From NCBI GenBank assembly GCA_013297745.1, contig JAAFIM010000008.1, forward strand, positions 1 to 64,000: 64,000 nucleotides of DNA, written 5' to 3'. Numbering within the stretch: position 1 is the first letter of the stretch; each line of letters opens with the position of its first letter. Of the stretch, positions 33,243 to 41,477 are shown piece by piece. The position numbers were made by a program, and so were the translations under genes. Under the pieces are notes generated by a model that worked only from the letters and a program-made list of their open reading frames with translations, ran no database searches and was not told where the DNA came from. This stretch comes from Chitinophagales bacterium. GTDB lineage: Bacteria; Bacteroidota; Bacteroidia; Chitinophagales; Saprospiraceae.

Positions 33243-33929
33243 ATGAAAACTTTTCTTTTTCTAATTCAATTCTTTGGTTTATATACTTTGAGCCAAGCCC
33301 AAGATGCTTATATTAGCGCCCAAGTAAGCCGCGACCAATTTAATCCTCAAGATATTATTGTCGTTACTTACACCGTGCATAATGCCGACGTACAACAATG
33401 GCAAGAACCTAATTTTTCGCCCTTGCAAAAACTAAATCACGCGCAAACCGCTAATTCAACTTCTATTATCAACGGCAACAAAACCAGCAAAACGAGTTAT
33501 ACTTACAGACTAAAGGCGAGTTCTGAAGGCAATTTTGTACTGCCTGCTGTTTCTGCCCAAACTAGCGCGGGTACTTTACAATCTAATGCTATAGATATTG
33601 AGGTGTCCAGCGAGTACGAACCAACCCCAGAACCCAAAAACTCTTTTGGGGGAGGATTGGGAGGTTTTGACAATTTCAACAATTTTGATAGCCCTTTTGG
33701 AGATATTAATCAATTTTTCAATAATCCCGATTTGTTCAAATTTGATATGCCCCAAATAGACGGTTTTGATAATCCTATGGATTTCAATAATTTATGGCCT
33801 GAATTTGATAAATTGTTTGACCAGCAGTTTAAAACTTCACCCAACAATAAAAATCCTAAATTGCCACCTGGAGTAGAGCCTAAGCCCAATCCAGACCCTA
33901 AAAAAGAGGGGAAAATTTATAAATTATAG
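33243..33929 (+). CDS. BatD-like N-terminal domain protein, short
   Basis: 228 residues. Signal peptide MKTFLFLIQFFGLYTLSQA. Residues 20-125 have the BatD/oxygen-tolerance pattern: ISAQVSRDQFNPQDIIVVTYTV, an NxNxTSxTSYTYRL segment and GNFVLPAVSAQTSAGTL. Family proteins are usually about 550-600 residues with further Ig-like domains and a membrane helix; here these are replaced by a Phe/Asn/Asp/Gly-rich region (FGGGLGGFDNFNNF, then FDNPMDFNNLWPEF) and a Lys/Pro tail. No batA/B/C/E genes are nearby. It may be a stand-alone short member or a truncated gene, and a terminator follows directly. Confidence 0.6.
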   Translation: MKTFLFLIQFFGLYTLSQAQDAYISAQVSRDQFNPQDIIVVTYTVHNADVQQWQEPNFSPLQKLNHAQTANSTSIINGNKTSKTSYTYRLKASSEGNFVLPAVSAQTSAGTLQSNAIDIEVSSEYEPTPEPKNSFGGGLGGFDNFNNFDSPFGDINQFFNNPDLFKFDMPQIDGFDNPMDFNNLWPEFDKLFDQQFKTSPNNKNPKLPPGVEPKPNPDPKKEGKIYKL

Positions 33930-33944
33930 TTTGTTGTTGCTCAT

Positions 33945-33983
33945 AAAAAAAACGCAACTGTTGCTCGACAGTTGCGTTTTTTT
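33945..33983 (+). terminator. Terminator after the BatD-like gene
   Basis: Stem AAAACGCAACTGT / ACAGTTGCGTTTT with further A/T pairing, a 6-nt loop and a T-run. Confidence 0.88.
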
Positions 33984-33986
33984 ATA

Positions 33987-34311
33987 GAAGCTGTTTAGTA
34001 AGAAATTTTTTATATTTTCAATTAAAAAAAATAATACAGAATTTAAAAAGTAAGTATGTAATAAAACGTGTCGCGCGGAGCGCGTAACTACACTAATCCG
34101 TTGAGTTTCTATACTGTCTGAAGTGAGACGGAGCGCAGCGGAGCGAACAAGTTTATAGAAACAGGGCGTTTTTGGTACTTTTTGCGCCTGCAAAAAGTAC
34201 GAAGAAACAATTTTTTAGGCGTAAGCCGTTAAAAAAAATTGCAAGCCCAAGTTTTTTATAAAGTTCCTGCCCTTAAATACTTATTCTATATAATGTCTAC
34301 TAAACACCTTT
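33987..34311. repeat. Element B1 between GAAG(C/T)TGTTTAGTA-type ends
   Basis: GAAGCTGTTTAGTA at 33987-34000 and TACTAAACACC at 34298-34308 bound the region. Inside is a copy of element B, reversed relative to B2, ending with TATTCTATATAATGTCT at 34282-34298. Its left end does not match the B2 terminus and seems degenerate. It has the GTACTTTTTGC...GCAAAAAGTAC hairpin and GGCGTAAGCC module shared with elements A, but not the roughly 20-nt insertions of B2. No gene is seen in this 386-bp spacer. Confidence 0.65.
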
Positions 34312-34315
34312 TATT

Positions 34316-37300
34316 TTAATCTTTTTTTATGTTCTGTTGTATTTTCTGTTTAATCATATTGAGTATCAACTCGTTGGTAGCTTGTATTTGTTGGTCAGCT
34401 TTTTCCTGTTCTATTTCTGCTTGCGCTTGAGCGGTTAAAGCCGATAGTTGGGCTTTATTTTGATGCTTTTTATTTCTCAACCACAATAAAGAAATTACGA
34501 AAGGGGTTAAAATCAACCCAAATATCAAAACCCAAGTCGTCCAAGACCAGCTTAAATGCAGGGGTGAAGGGTCGCCTATGCTCACAAAACTAGCCCAGAA
34601 AGCAGGATGGCCAGAAACTTCATTGGTTTTTTCCAAAAAAGCCAACTTGGCGTGGCGCAAAGCCGCAGCTTTGCCATAACCATTGCCTATATTTTGATAA
34701 AATAAAGACATTAACGTGGAAGAAGTGGCGTCATTGACTTGCCATAAGGTCGTAATCACGCTTGGGGTGCCAGCTGCCATAAAATTACGCGCCAAACTTA
34801 ATACCCCTTCGCCCCGAATAACCTTGCCATAACCCGTTTCGCAGGCGGACAAAACGACCAATGCAGAGGAGAGATTGGCATTCATAATCTCATAATTGTA
34901 TAAATTTGATGCTAATCCCAAACTGTCGTTGGCTACTGTGGCAAACGCTAAGTAGGATTTATTGGGGTTGCGAAAATTAACAATACCGTGCATCGCCAAA
35001 TGTACCACCCCAAAAGAGGAAGCATTTTTCAAAAAATGGGCTTTGGTGGCTTCTGCTCCAGCAATATAAGTTCCGCTATATACTTTTTTTATCGCTTCCA
35101 ATTCTTTGGCTGTACCGGGCAGATTGACATTTGCAGACTTTTTCTCGTCGTATGTGGGCGCATAAGCCAAACACTTGCCATTATGGCTGATTTTTTTACC
35201 TTGGGCTATATTGAGTGACAATAAACTTAGCGAATAAGCGTAGTTGATTTCATATTTTTTGAGCAAAAAGGCTAAGTTTTTGTAAGAAATGGGCGCATCC
35301 TTGGCTATTTTTTGTTGCAAAAAGACCTCAAAAGGTAGGTAATTCAATAAACCGTCAGATACAATGCTAAGTTTGGTGATGTCGTTGGGTATATTTTGGA
35401 TAAAAGGGCTTACAAAAATCTCATATACTTCAGCCGATAACTGTGTAAATGCTAAAAAAGCTTGCTTCGGGTCGTTTTGTATGGATTCGTAATCGGTCAG
35501 ATTGGCTCGCAAAAGGTTTAAAAAAGACGTTTGCTTAAAACTGATGGGCTGTTTGAATAATTCGGCTTTGCGGCTGTCTATATAAATGACATACAAATTG
35601 CTGTCGCCCATAAAATACTCCAACGTAGCGGTTTGATTATCAATAAGTTGTGTTTGTACTTCAGCTATAGTCAATGGTTGGTAATTGTACTTAATTTTGT
35701 AGTAATTGGGATAATCTTTTTCTAGTTTTTTGACCAATAAGTCGTATTCTTGTTTGGTATCAAAGTAAGATTTGTCAAAATCGGTTGCATTTTTGTTAGG
35801 GCGATTCTTAAAATCGTTGTAATAAGCCAAATTATGGCGCAATCGTTCTTCTTTTGCCAACAAATCGGCTGGTATAATGCCCGCAGCTTTGGCTTTGTTG
35901 CTGTTGATAGCTTGTACCAACACAAATGCCTTGCTTCTTTCTATAGTAGAAAACGCTTTTTGTAGGTATTGCATCTCTTTTTGTTTGCTATATTGGGCAT
36001 TATACACATTTATAGCCCCCTCAAAAACAGGAATAGTGCGTTTGATGAGTAGTTCTTTTGCACCGTCGGCGGTAAAATTTCCCCTCAAAGTATCTATTAA
36101 GCTTAGGGTAAGTTCATAACATTGGGCTGCAAAATCTAAATCTTTATTGTTGTTGTTTTGTTGATACAATTGAAACCAAATTTCGGATTTGAGATGTATA
36201 GCGGGCAAAAATTCTATATTGCGGGAGAGTTCCAAAAGGGTCGGATTGTTTTTAGTATCTGTGCTTTTATCTTTGAGGCTGGTTGATATGGTAGCCAAAG
36301 CGGATTGTACAAAGGAAAGGGCTAATTTATAATCTTTGCGCTTGTGATAAAAGTAGCCTAAGTTTAAATAGCTCTGAAATAAATTGTTGTCTGTATTTTG
36401 TATATCTGACATCAAACTTGTACCACCAAATTCATCCGCTAATTCTTGATTAACGAGAGTATTAGTTGGTGCTGATTGTTGGTTTTTCTTTTTGAGCAAA
36501 GATTCATTTAGATAAAAAAACTCTTGTTCCGAATTGCCTGAATACGCATATAGTTTTGCCAAATAATCAGCTGCAGTAGCGGTAAATATATGATTTGCGC
36601 CCAACTGCTGGGCAAAAATATCAGCTGCGTTTTTATAATATAAAACTGAAGAGTCTATTTTGTTTTTGTACAGGTAAAAATGCCCGATTTCTAACAAAAC
36701 TTGAGCCGATTGGTAATGTTTGTTGCCATAAGTTTTGCGGCGAAGTTCTAAGGCTTGCTGCAAATACATAAATTCGTCTTCATAGCGGTCTGAAGTATGG
36801 GCGCATTTGGCCAAACCAATATAGACGTCTGCCATTTGGTAGTTTTGTGCATTAACCAAAGTAGAATAAATTTGTAGCGCACGGTCATAAAAAGCTTTGG
36901 CGCGGTCTATATCGCCAGTTTTGAAGTGATAATTGGCCAACAAAACATAATTTGAAGCTGTACTTTGGTGCTTGTCGCCCAATTTTTTGTTGTGAATGTT
37001 CAAGGCTTTTTCTAAGTACAACAGCTCGTTTTCATAATCTCCTACCAAACGATGATACTTGGCTATTTGTAGGTAAGAATTGGCTATATCTGGATGATTT
37101 TCTTTGAATAAATTTTCGCGAATTTTTAGCGCTTTTTGTTGAAATTCTACAGCAAGGGGTTGGTCGTTTTTAATATCTAAATAATAATCGCTTATGGCTT
37201 CGTAAGTATTGGCGGTTTGGTAATGATTTTCGCCTAAAGTACCCATTTGTACGCTGAGGGCTTTTTTCAAAAAAAACAATTCGGCTTCGGCTGGGGGCAT

Positions 37301-37849
37301 ATTTTGATAAAATCGGCTGCTGTCGTTGCCAAAAGCGCGATAACATTTACCAATAAAATAATAAGAAAGGGCGGTTTTTGGGTGCTTTTCGCCGTACGAT
37401 TTCATCCTTAACTCCAAAGCGCGATTGTGCCATATCAAAGCTGAATCAAATTTGCTATTGCGTTGGGAAAATACGCGCGCAAACCCCTCGTACGCGTCCG
37501 CTATTTGGCTGCTGTCTATGATAAAGCTGCTGTCTGCTCGCTTTTGCTCGTCGTAATGCACCAACACGCGCCGAAATTCGCTAAAAGCGTCCTCATATCT
37601 GGTCAAATCTACATAACAATTGCCTATTCCGTTGTAACAAACCGCGTATTTATCCGCCAAACGCTCTTGTCTGTACAAATTGGCAGCGAATTGATACTCT
37701 TTAATCGCTGGTTCGTATTGGGCTTGGGCGTAAAATTGTTCTGCATTTTTAATATACTCAGCCGCTCTATCTAAAGGTTGGGGTCGGTTTTGGGCGAAAA
37801 GTCCCGAATAGGTCAAAATCCATAAAAAGATAAAAATAGATGTGCGCAT
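34316..37849 (-). CDS. TPR-CHAT (caspase-like) protein, exported and membrane-anchored
   Basis: 1177 residues from the ATG at 37849. A signal peptide (MRTSIFIFLWILTYSGLFAQ) leads into about fifteen TPR-like repeats over residues 20-560 (for example YEPAIKEYQFAANLYRQ, YLEKALNIHNKKLGDKHQ). The C-terminal CHAT domain has the catalytic His in VHLAMHGIVNF (about 949) and the Cys in VLSACETGYG (about 1001). A membrane helix (WTTWVLIFGLILTPFVISLL, about 1098-1120) and an Ala/Glu/Gln coiled coil follow. CHAT domains are clostripain/caspase-type proteases. The export signal and the helix place the domains in the periplasm with the coiled coil inside, unlike the cytoplasmic TPR-CHAT proteins of phage defence. 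Substrate unknown. Confidence 0.88.
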   Translation of the reverse strand: MRTSIFIFLWILTYSGLFAQNRPQPLDRAAEYIKNAEQFYAQAQYEPAIKEYQFAANLYRQERLADKYAVCYNGIGNCYVDLTRYEDAFSEFRRVLVHYDEQKRADSSFIIDSSQIADAYEGFARVFSQRNSKFDSALIWHNRALELRMKSYGEKHPKTALSYYFIGKCYRAFGNDSSRFYQNMPPAEAELFFLKKALSVQMGTLGENHYQTANTYEAISDYYLDIKNDQPLAVEFQQKALKIRENLFKENHPDIANSYLQIAKYHRLVGDYENELLYLEKALNIHNKKLGDKHQSTASNYVLLANYHFKTGDIDRAKAFYDRALQIYSTLVNAQNYQMADVYIGLAKCAHTSDRYEDEFMYLQQALELRRKTYGNKHYQSAQVLLEIGHFYLYKNKIDSSVLYYKNAADIFAQQLGANHIFTATAADYLAKLYAYSGNSEQEFFYLNESLLKKKNQQSAPTNTLVNQELADEFGGTSLMSDIQNTDNNLFQSYLNLGYFYHKRKDYKLALSFVQSALATISTSLKDKSTDTKNNPTLLELSRNIEFLPAIHLKSEIWFQLYQQNNNNKDLDFAAQCYELTLSLIDTLRGNFTADGAKELLIKRTIPVFEGAINVYNAQYSKQKEMQYLQKAFSTIERSKAFVLVQAINSNKAKAAGIIPADLLAKEERLRHNLAYYNDFKNRPNKNATDFDKSYFDTKQEYDLLVKKLEKDYPNYYKIKYNYQPLTIAEVQTQLIDNQTATLEYFMGDSNLYVIYIDSRKAELFKQPISFKQTSFLNLLRANLTDYESIQNDPKQAFLAFTQLSAEVYEIFVSPFIQNIPNDITKLSIVSDGLLNYLPFEVFLQQKIAKDAPISYKNLAFLLKKYEINYAYSLSLLSLNIAQGKKISHNGKCLAYAPTYDEKKSANVNLPGTAKELEAIKKVYSGTYIAGAEATKAHFLKNASSFGVVHLAMHGIVNFRNPNKSYLAFATVANDSLGLASNLYNYEIMNANLSSALVVLSACETGYGKVIRGEGVLSLARNFMAAGTPSVITTLWQVNDATSSTLMSLFYQNIGNGYGKAAALRHAKLAFLEKTNEVSGHPAFWASFVSIGDPSPLHLSWSWTTWVLIFGLILTPFVISLLWLRNKKHQNKAQLSALTAQAQAEIEQEKADQQIQATNELILNMIKQKIQQNIKKD

Positions 37850-37867
37850 AAGTGAAAAGTTTGAGCG

Positions 37868-37875
37868 CAAAATTA
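37868..37875 (-). promoter_or_regulatory. -7 promoter box (TAATTTTG) of the TPR-CHAT gene
   Basis: An exact TAnnTTTG match on the minus strand 19 bp before the ATG at 37849; it excludes the longer frame at 37870. Confidence 0.65.
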
Positions 37876-37980
37876 ACCTTTTTTGTTTTAAAATATGGGA
37901 TTTATTTGATAACTGTAGGCTTTAAGTTGCTAATTGCGATTTTTTTCCCGAAAAAAGATATAGAATTTAAAAATATGGAT

Positions 37981-37988
37981 TATTTTTG
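37981..37988 (+). promoter_or_regulatory. -7 promoter box (TATTTTTG) of the lysozyme-like gene
   Basis: An exact TAnnTTTG match 43 bp before the ATG at 38031; it overlaps the longer frame starting at 37986 and so excludes it. Confidence 0.6.
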
Positions 37989-38030
37989 CCCCCAAAATTT
38001 TTTCGCACAACAATTAAAAACTCCCTTCCA

Positions 38031-38804
38031 ATGTCAAGACCCACGTTAAGATTATATGATGGTATGGCTTCTACCTCCCCCCAACTGAAAGATGCTGTCA
38101 AAGAATTACAAACTTTACTCAAACAATTAGGTTATCGCACCACTATCGATGGTGAATTTGGACCTTATACGGAAAATATAGTTAAATTATTCCAAGCTTC
38201 CAAAGGGGTAACCGCCGATGGCGTGGTCGGGCCTGAATGTTGGGCTTTGTTGTTGAATAAACCCGCTCCCAAAAATCTAGAATTTGCTTTCCAAACTTCT
38301 CTCGCCAAATGGGATAAAACGATGTTGCGGCAGTTGGAAGAGTTGAAAAAGTACGAAGTTATCGTCAAAAAAGTAGCAGCTCAGTACAGCATACCCGCTT
38401 CTGTTATCGCTGGCATTGGTTCGCGCGAATCTCATTGGGGTTTGGCACTTACGCCCCCCACACCAGCGGGTACAGGCGACGGCGGACACGGGCGCGGTTT
38501 GATGCAAATTGATGACCGTTGGCATATCCCTTTTATCCAATCGGGCAAATGGGCTGATGCGGGCGAAAATATCATTTATGGTTGCGCTGTGTTGAAAACA
38601 AGCATCGATTATATGATTAAAAAAGGTATGCCCAAAGGTTTCAACGCGATTTGGGCGGGCATAGCTGGCTACAATTGTGGTCCCAAACGCGCGTATGATG
38701 GTGTATCGCAAGGCTATGGTCCTGATTATTACACTACAGGGCGCGATTATGGCAAAAATGTTTTGGAACGTGCAGGCTGGTTTCAGTTGCAGGGCTGGGT
38801 CTAA
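38031..38804 (+). CDS. Peptidoglycan-binding plus goose-type lysozyme-like protein, no signal peptide
   Basis: 257 residues. Residues 17-76 are a PG_binding_1 domain (LQTLLKQLGYRTTIDGEFG...FQASKGVTADGVVGPECW). Residues about 100-257 form a goose-type (GH23) lysozyme-like domain with the catalytic Glu at 133 in GSRESHWGLAL, a GRGLMQIDDRWH motif and IAGYNCGPKRAY. The enzyme would cut the MurNAc-GlcNAc bond. No signal peptide, lipobox or membrane helix is present from any supported start. It therefore needs another route out (for example a contractile or phage-like system, or lysis), or acts in the cytoplasm; no such system is in the window. Confidence 0.85.
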   Translation: MSRPTLRLYDGMASTSPQLKDAVKELQTLLKQLGYRTTIDGEFGPYTENIVKLFQASKGVTADGVVGPECWALLLNKPAPKNLEFAFQTSLAKWDKTMLRQLEELKKYEVIVKKVAAQYSIPASVIAGIGSRESHWGLALTPPTPAGTGDGGHGRGLMQIDDRWHIPFIQSGKWADAGENIIYGCAVLKTSIDYMIKKGMPKGFNAIWAGIAGYNCGPKRAYDGVSQGYGPDYYTTGRDYGKNVLERAGWFQLQGWV

Positions 38805-38815
38805 TATAAAAATAC

Positions 38816-38853
38816 AAAAACCTTCTTTCATTGCGAAAAGAAGGTTTTTTTTT
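38816..38853. terminator. Bidirectional terminator after the lysozyme-like gene
   Basis: A perfect 12-bp stem AAAAACCTTCTT / AAGAAGGTTTTT with a 10-nt loop. It lies between convergent genes. Confidence 0.88.
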
Positions 38854-39514
38854 AACGTTTGAGTTTGTTGCTGCTGTCTTGTGGTATTTTGGGCAATTTT
38901 TTCGGGTCTAAAAGGACTTCGTTGGGATTGGTCAATGCTGGACTTTCGCGGATAACTTCCAACGTCCAACCGCCCTGTTCTACCAACACTTTGATAATTT
39001 CTAAGGTTTCAATCCCTTGATTTTCAGCTTCTTGGATAATGGGGGCTGTTGATAAACTGTCTCTTAGCTTCTTTTTAATCACATCGTCAATTTCGTCAAA
39101 ATCAACGGGTTCTAACTTATTCCACAAGCCGTAACTAATTGTATTGTATTCAGAATCGTGTTCTATCGCTAATATTTCAGCTTTAGGTAAGTTTTTGACC
39201 CGAATAATTTTTTTTACAGAATCCGCCTCGAAAGTTGCTTTTTTTAAATCATAGCCCACAGAAACTCTGCCACGAGTGGTCATAGTGAGTGTACTGCTAC
39301 TGCCCCACCATTCCTCATCTTGATAAAAATTATTGACCACATAATCGCCCTGCACGGTGATGAGTTTAGAAACCATTTTGACCCTTTCCAATAAAATATG
39401 TTGCTTTTCGGCTGGCATACGCTCGCGTTCTGGTTGTTTCATCCACCAAGCACAGGCAAAAGCCCCAGCAATTCCCCCCGCTATAAAAAATAAAATTGAA
39501 TCAAATATGCGCAT
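38852..39514 (-). CDS. DUF4230 family membrane-anchored protein
   Basis: 220 residues. A single N-terminal membrane helix (IFDSILFFIAGGIAGAFACAWW) is followed by a domain with the family pattern ERVKMVSKLITVQGDYVVNNF, RGRVSVGYDLKKATFEAD and IIRVKNLPKAEILAI. DUF4230 proteins are widespread in Bacteroidota and Firmicutes; their function is not established. The topology places the domain in the periplasm. A TATTTTTG box at 39541-39548 supports the start. The last residues reach into the terminator shared with the lysozyme-like gene. Confidence 0.78.
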   Translation of the reverse strand: MRIFDSILFFIAGGIAGAFACAWWMKQPERERMPAEKQHILLERVKMVSKLITVQGDYVVNNFYQDEEWWGSSSTLTMTTRGRVSVGYDLKKATFEADSVKKIIRVKNLPKAEILAIEHDSEYNTISYGLWNKLEPVDFDEIDDVIKKKLRDSLSTAPIIQEAENQGIETLEIIKVLVEQGGWTLEVIRESPALTNPNEVLLDPKKLPKIPQDSSNKLKR

Positions 39515-39540
39515 ATTCTAAAATGTTTGTAATTTTGTGG

Positions 39541-39548
39541 CAAAAATA
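39541..39548 (-). promoter_or_regulatory. -7 promoter box (TATTTTTG) of the DUF4230 gene
   Basis: An exact TAnnTTTG match on the minus strand, 27 bp before the ATG. Confidence 0.55.
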
Positions 39549-39596
39549 AGCAATTTTAACATCCTAATCATTTTTTACAGATAAAATAACCTCGCA

Positions 39597-40418
39597 ATGC
39601 AAACATTTAAAGGAAAAACGGTCTTTATCACGGGCGCATCTCGCGGTATCGGCAAGGCTATCGCACTTAGATTAGCCAAAGAGGGCGCGAATATAGTAGT
39701 AGCGTCCAAAACTACTGAAGCTCACCCCAAGCTCGAGGGAACTATCTATTCAGCAGCCGAAGAAATTCGCCAAGCGGGCGGACAAGCCCTGCCGTTGGAG
39801 GTTGATGTGCGCGAAGAAGCGATGGTGGAAGCGGCTGTAGCCAAAGCGGTGGAAACATTTGGCGGTATTGATATTTTGGTGAATAATGCTTCCGCGATAA
39901 GCCTAACCAATACAGAAATGACCCCGATGAAACGCTATGATTTGATGCACGGGGTTAATGTGCGCGGTACTTATCTCTGTTCCAAAGTTTGTTTGCCTTT
40001 CCTCAAAAAAGCTCAAAATCCGCATATTCTTAACTTATCCCCGCCGCTCAATATGGAAACGCGCTGGTTTGCTGGACACGTAGCTTACACGATGGCCAAA
40101 TTTGGTATGTCTATGTGCGTGTTGGGTATGGCCGAAGAGTTTAGAGATTATGGGGTGGCTGTCAATGCACTTTGGCCGCGCACTACTATAGCTACTGCTG
40201 CCGTCCAAAACCTATTGGGTGGGGATGAGATGGTAGAGCGTAGCCGCAAGCCTGAAATTATGGGCGATGCTGCTTATTTTATCCTTCGCCGCGATAGCAA
40301 AATTGCTACGGGTAATTTCTACATTGATGACGAAGTGATGGCTTCTGAAGGCATAACCGACCTTAGCCACTACGCTATCAACCCCAATTTGGAGTTGATG
40401 CCCGACTTTTTTGTTTAA
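39597..40418 (+). CDS. Short-chain dehydrogenase/reductase, HSDL2-like
   Basis: 273 residues. The NAD(P)-binding motif is FITGASRGIGKA (about 10-21), followed by LVNNASAISL. The active site has YTMAKFGMS (about 162-170), giving the Tyr-xxx-Lys pair, and a Ser in LNLSPPLNM. The insertion STEMTPMKRYDLMHGVNVRGTYL-like region and the C-terminal VNALWPRTTIATAAVQNLLGG are typical of the hydroxysteroid-dehydrogenase-like 2 (HSDL2) branch, whose substrates are poorly known. It is cytoplasmic. It is followed 22 bp later by two lipoproteins and hpd on the same strand. Confidence 0.85.
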   Translation: MQTFKGKTVFITGASRGIGKAIALRLAKEGANIVVASKTTEAHPKLEGTIYSAAEEIRQAGGQALPLEVDVREEAMVEAAVAKAVETFGGIDILVNNASAISLTNTEMTPMKRYDLMHGVNVRGTYLCSKVCLPFLKKAQNPHILNLSPPLNMETRWFAGHVAYTMAKFGMSMCVLGMAEEFRDYGVAVNALWPRTTIATAAVQNLLGGDEMVERSRKPEIMGDAAYFILRRDSKIATGNFYIDDEVMASEGITDLSHYAINPNLELMPDFFV

Positions 40419-40440
40419 ATTTTTTAATATAAACTATACA

Positions 40441-40923
40441 ATGAAAAAACTACTCTCTATTTTGGGCTTGTCGGTTTTATTTTTTGCTTGTCAAAATGAC
40501 AATGGAACTCAAACCAATCCAGAGATTAATACTTCTATCACTTCGCCAGCCGTTGTAACTGAAACAGACTATCAGGTCGTGATTCCTATCAGGGATTTAC
40601 CGCATATCAACATCGAAGACCTGCGAGCGGATGAAAAGGAACCACACAAAGAATTTTTAAATAGGATAGCAAATAATTTTATGGCTATAGAAAAGGATTT
40701 GAAAGCCAAAGGTTATCAAGTTACAGACTACTGCTTTTCACGCGATAGTGTCAAAATTGTGGATAAAAACAGCAAATTGGTAAAATATGTTAGCGTTGAA
40801 CCCCAAATGAAAGATGAATGTTGTGGAATAGTTGTCGCCAAAACGGGCAAGGAACCACTATATATTTATCTCAGACCTGAAACGTCCCAAATGGTGGAAG
40901 AGTTAGAAAATTATTTCAAATAA
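40441..40923 (+). CDS. Lipoprotein, first of a tandem pair
   Basis: 160 residues from the ATG at 40441; the longer frame starts with a TTG inside the SDR gene. The lipobox is LFFAC (Cys at 17), followed by a Thr/Asn-rich linker. The mature domain contains DLKAKGYQVTDYCFSRDSVKIVDKN and a QMKDECCGIVVAKTGKEPL block with a double Cys. It is a paralogue of the next gene: the first 17 residues and the ECCGIVVAKTGKEPL block are nearly identical. No known family was recognised. The copy number and spacing point to a recent local duplication. Confidence 0.72.
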   Translation: MKKLLSILGLSVLFFACQNDNGTQTNPEINTSITSPAVVTETDYQVVIPIRDLPHINIEDLRADEKEPHKEFLNRIANNFMAIEKDLKAKGYQVTDYCFSRDSVKIVDKNSKLVKYVSVEPQMKDECCGIVVAKTGKEPLYIYLRPETSQMVEELENYFK

Positions 40924-40979
40924 TTTTTTCAAATTCTCTATCCCCAATAATCTCAAAAAATTTTAATAACAACTATACA

Positions 40980-41447
40980 ATGAAAAAACTACTCTCTATT
41001 TTAGGTTTGTCGGTTTTATTTTTTGCTTGCAAAAACAACACTGGAACTCAAACCAATCCAGAGGCTAATACCTCTACCACTTCGCCAGCTGTAGTGGCTG
41101 AAGCTGAGTACAAAGTGATTGTTCCTATCAATGATTTGCAACCTGCCAAAGGCACATCGGCTGATGATATGGGCGAAATCGCTTCAGATGTGGGAACTTA
41201 TCTTATGGCTGCTGAAGATGGGTTAAAAGCTAAAGGTTATCAAGTTACAGAGTTTGGTTTTGTGCGCGACAGTGTTAAAATAGTGGATAAAACCAACAAA
41301 TTGGTAAAATATGTTAGCGTCAAAGCCCAAATGAAAGATGAATGTTGTGGAATAGTTGTCGCCAAAACGGGTAAAGAACCTTTATTTATCCCTCTCAATG
41401 CTGAAACTGATAAAATGATAACAGCAGCTGAAGCTTATTTTAAATAA
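40980..41447 (+). CDS. Lipoprotein, second of a tandem pair
   Basis: 155 residues. It shares with the preceding gene the signal MKKLLSILGLSVLFFAC, the TQTNPE linker, the KAKGYQVTEF segment, RDSVKIVDKTNKLVKYVSV and QMKDECCGIVVAKTGKEPL. The middle (PAKGTSADDMGEIASDVG) differs. Also of unknown function and outer- or inner-membrane attached. The upstream spacer ends in the same AACTATACA before the ATG as the first copy, showing that the duplication included the translation-start region. hpd follows after 30 bp. Confidence 0.72.
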   Translation: MKKLLSILGLSVLFFACKNNTGTQTNPEANTSTTSPAVVAEAEYKVIVPINDLQPAKGTSADDMGEIASDVGTYLMAAEDGLKAKGYQVTEFGFVRDSVKIVDKTNKLVKYVSVKAQMKDECCGIVVAKTGKEPLFIPLNAETDKMITAAEAYFK

Positions 41448-41477
41448 TTATCTTTTTTATAAAAAATTTCTATCCAA

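Noticed and set aside
34316-37849. TPR-CHAT gasdermin-type or Craspase-type defence locus
   Set aside because: No gasdermin, Cas7-11 or other partner gene is nearby, and the protein has an export signal and membrane helix.
38277-38969. 230-codon minus-strand frame opposite the lysozyme-like gene
   Set aside because: The plus strand encodes clear PG-binding and lysozyme motifs; the antisense frame crosses a terminator and has no recognisable motif.
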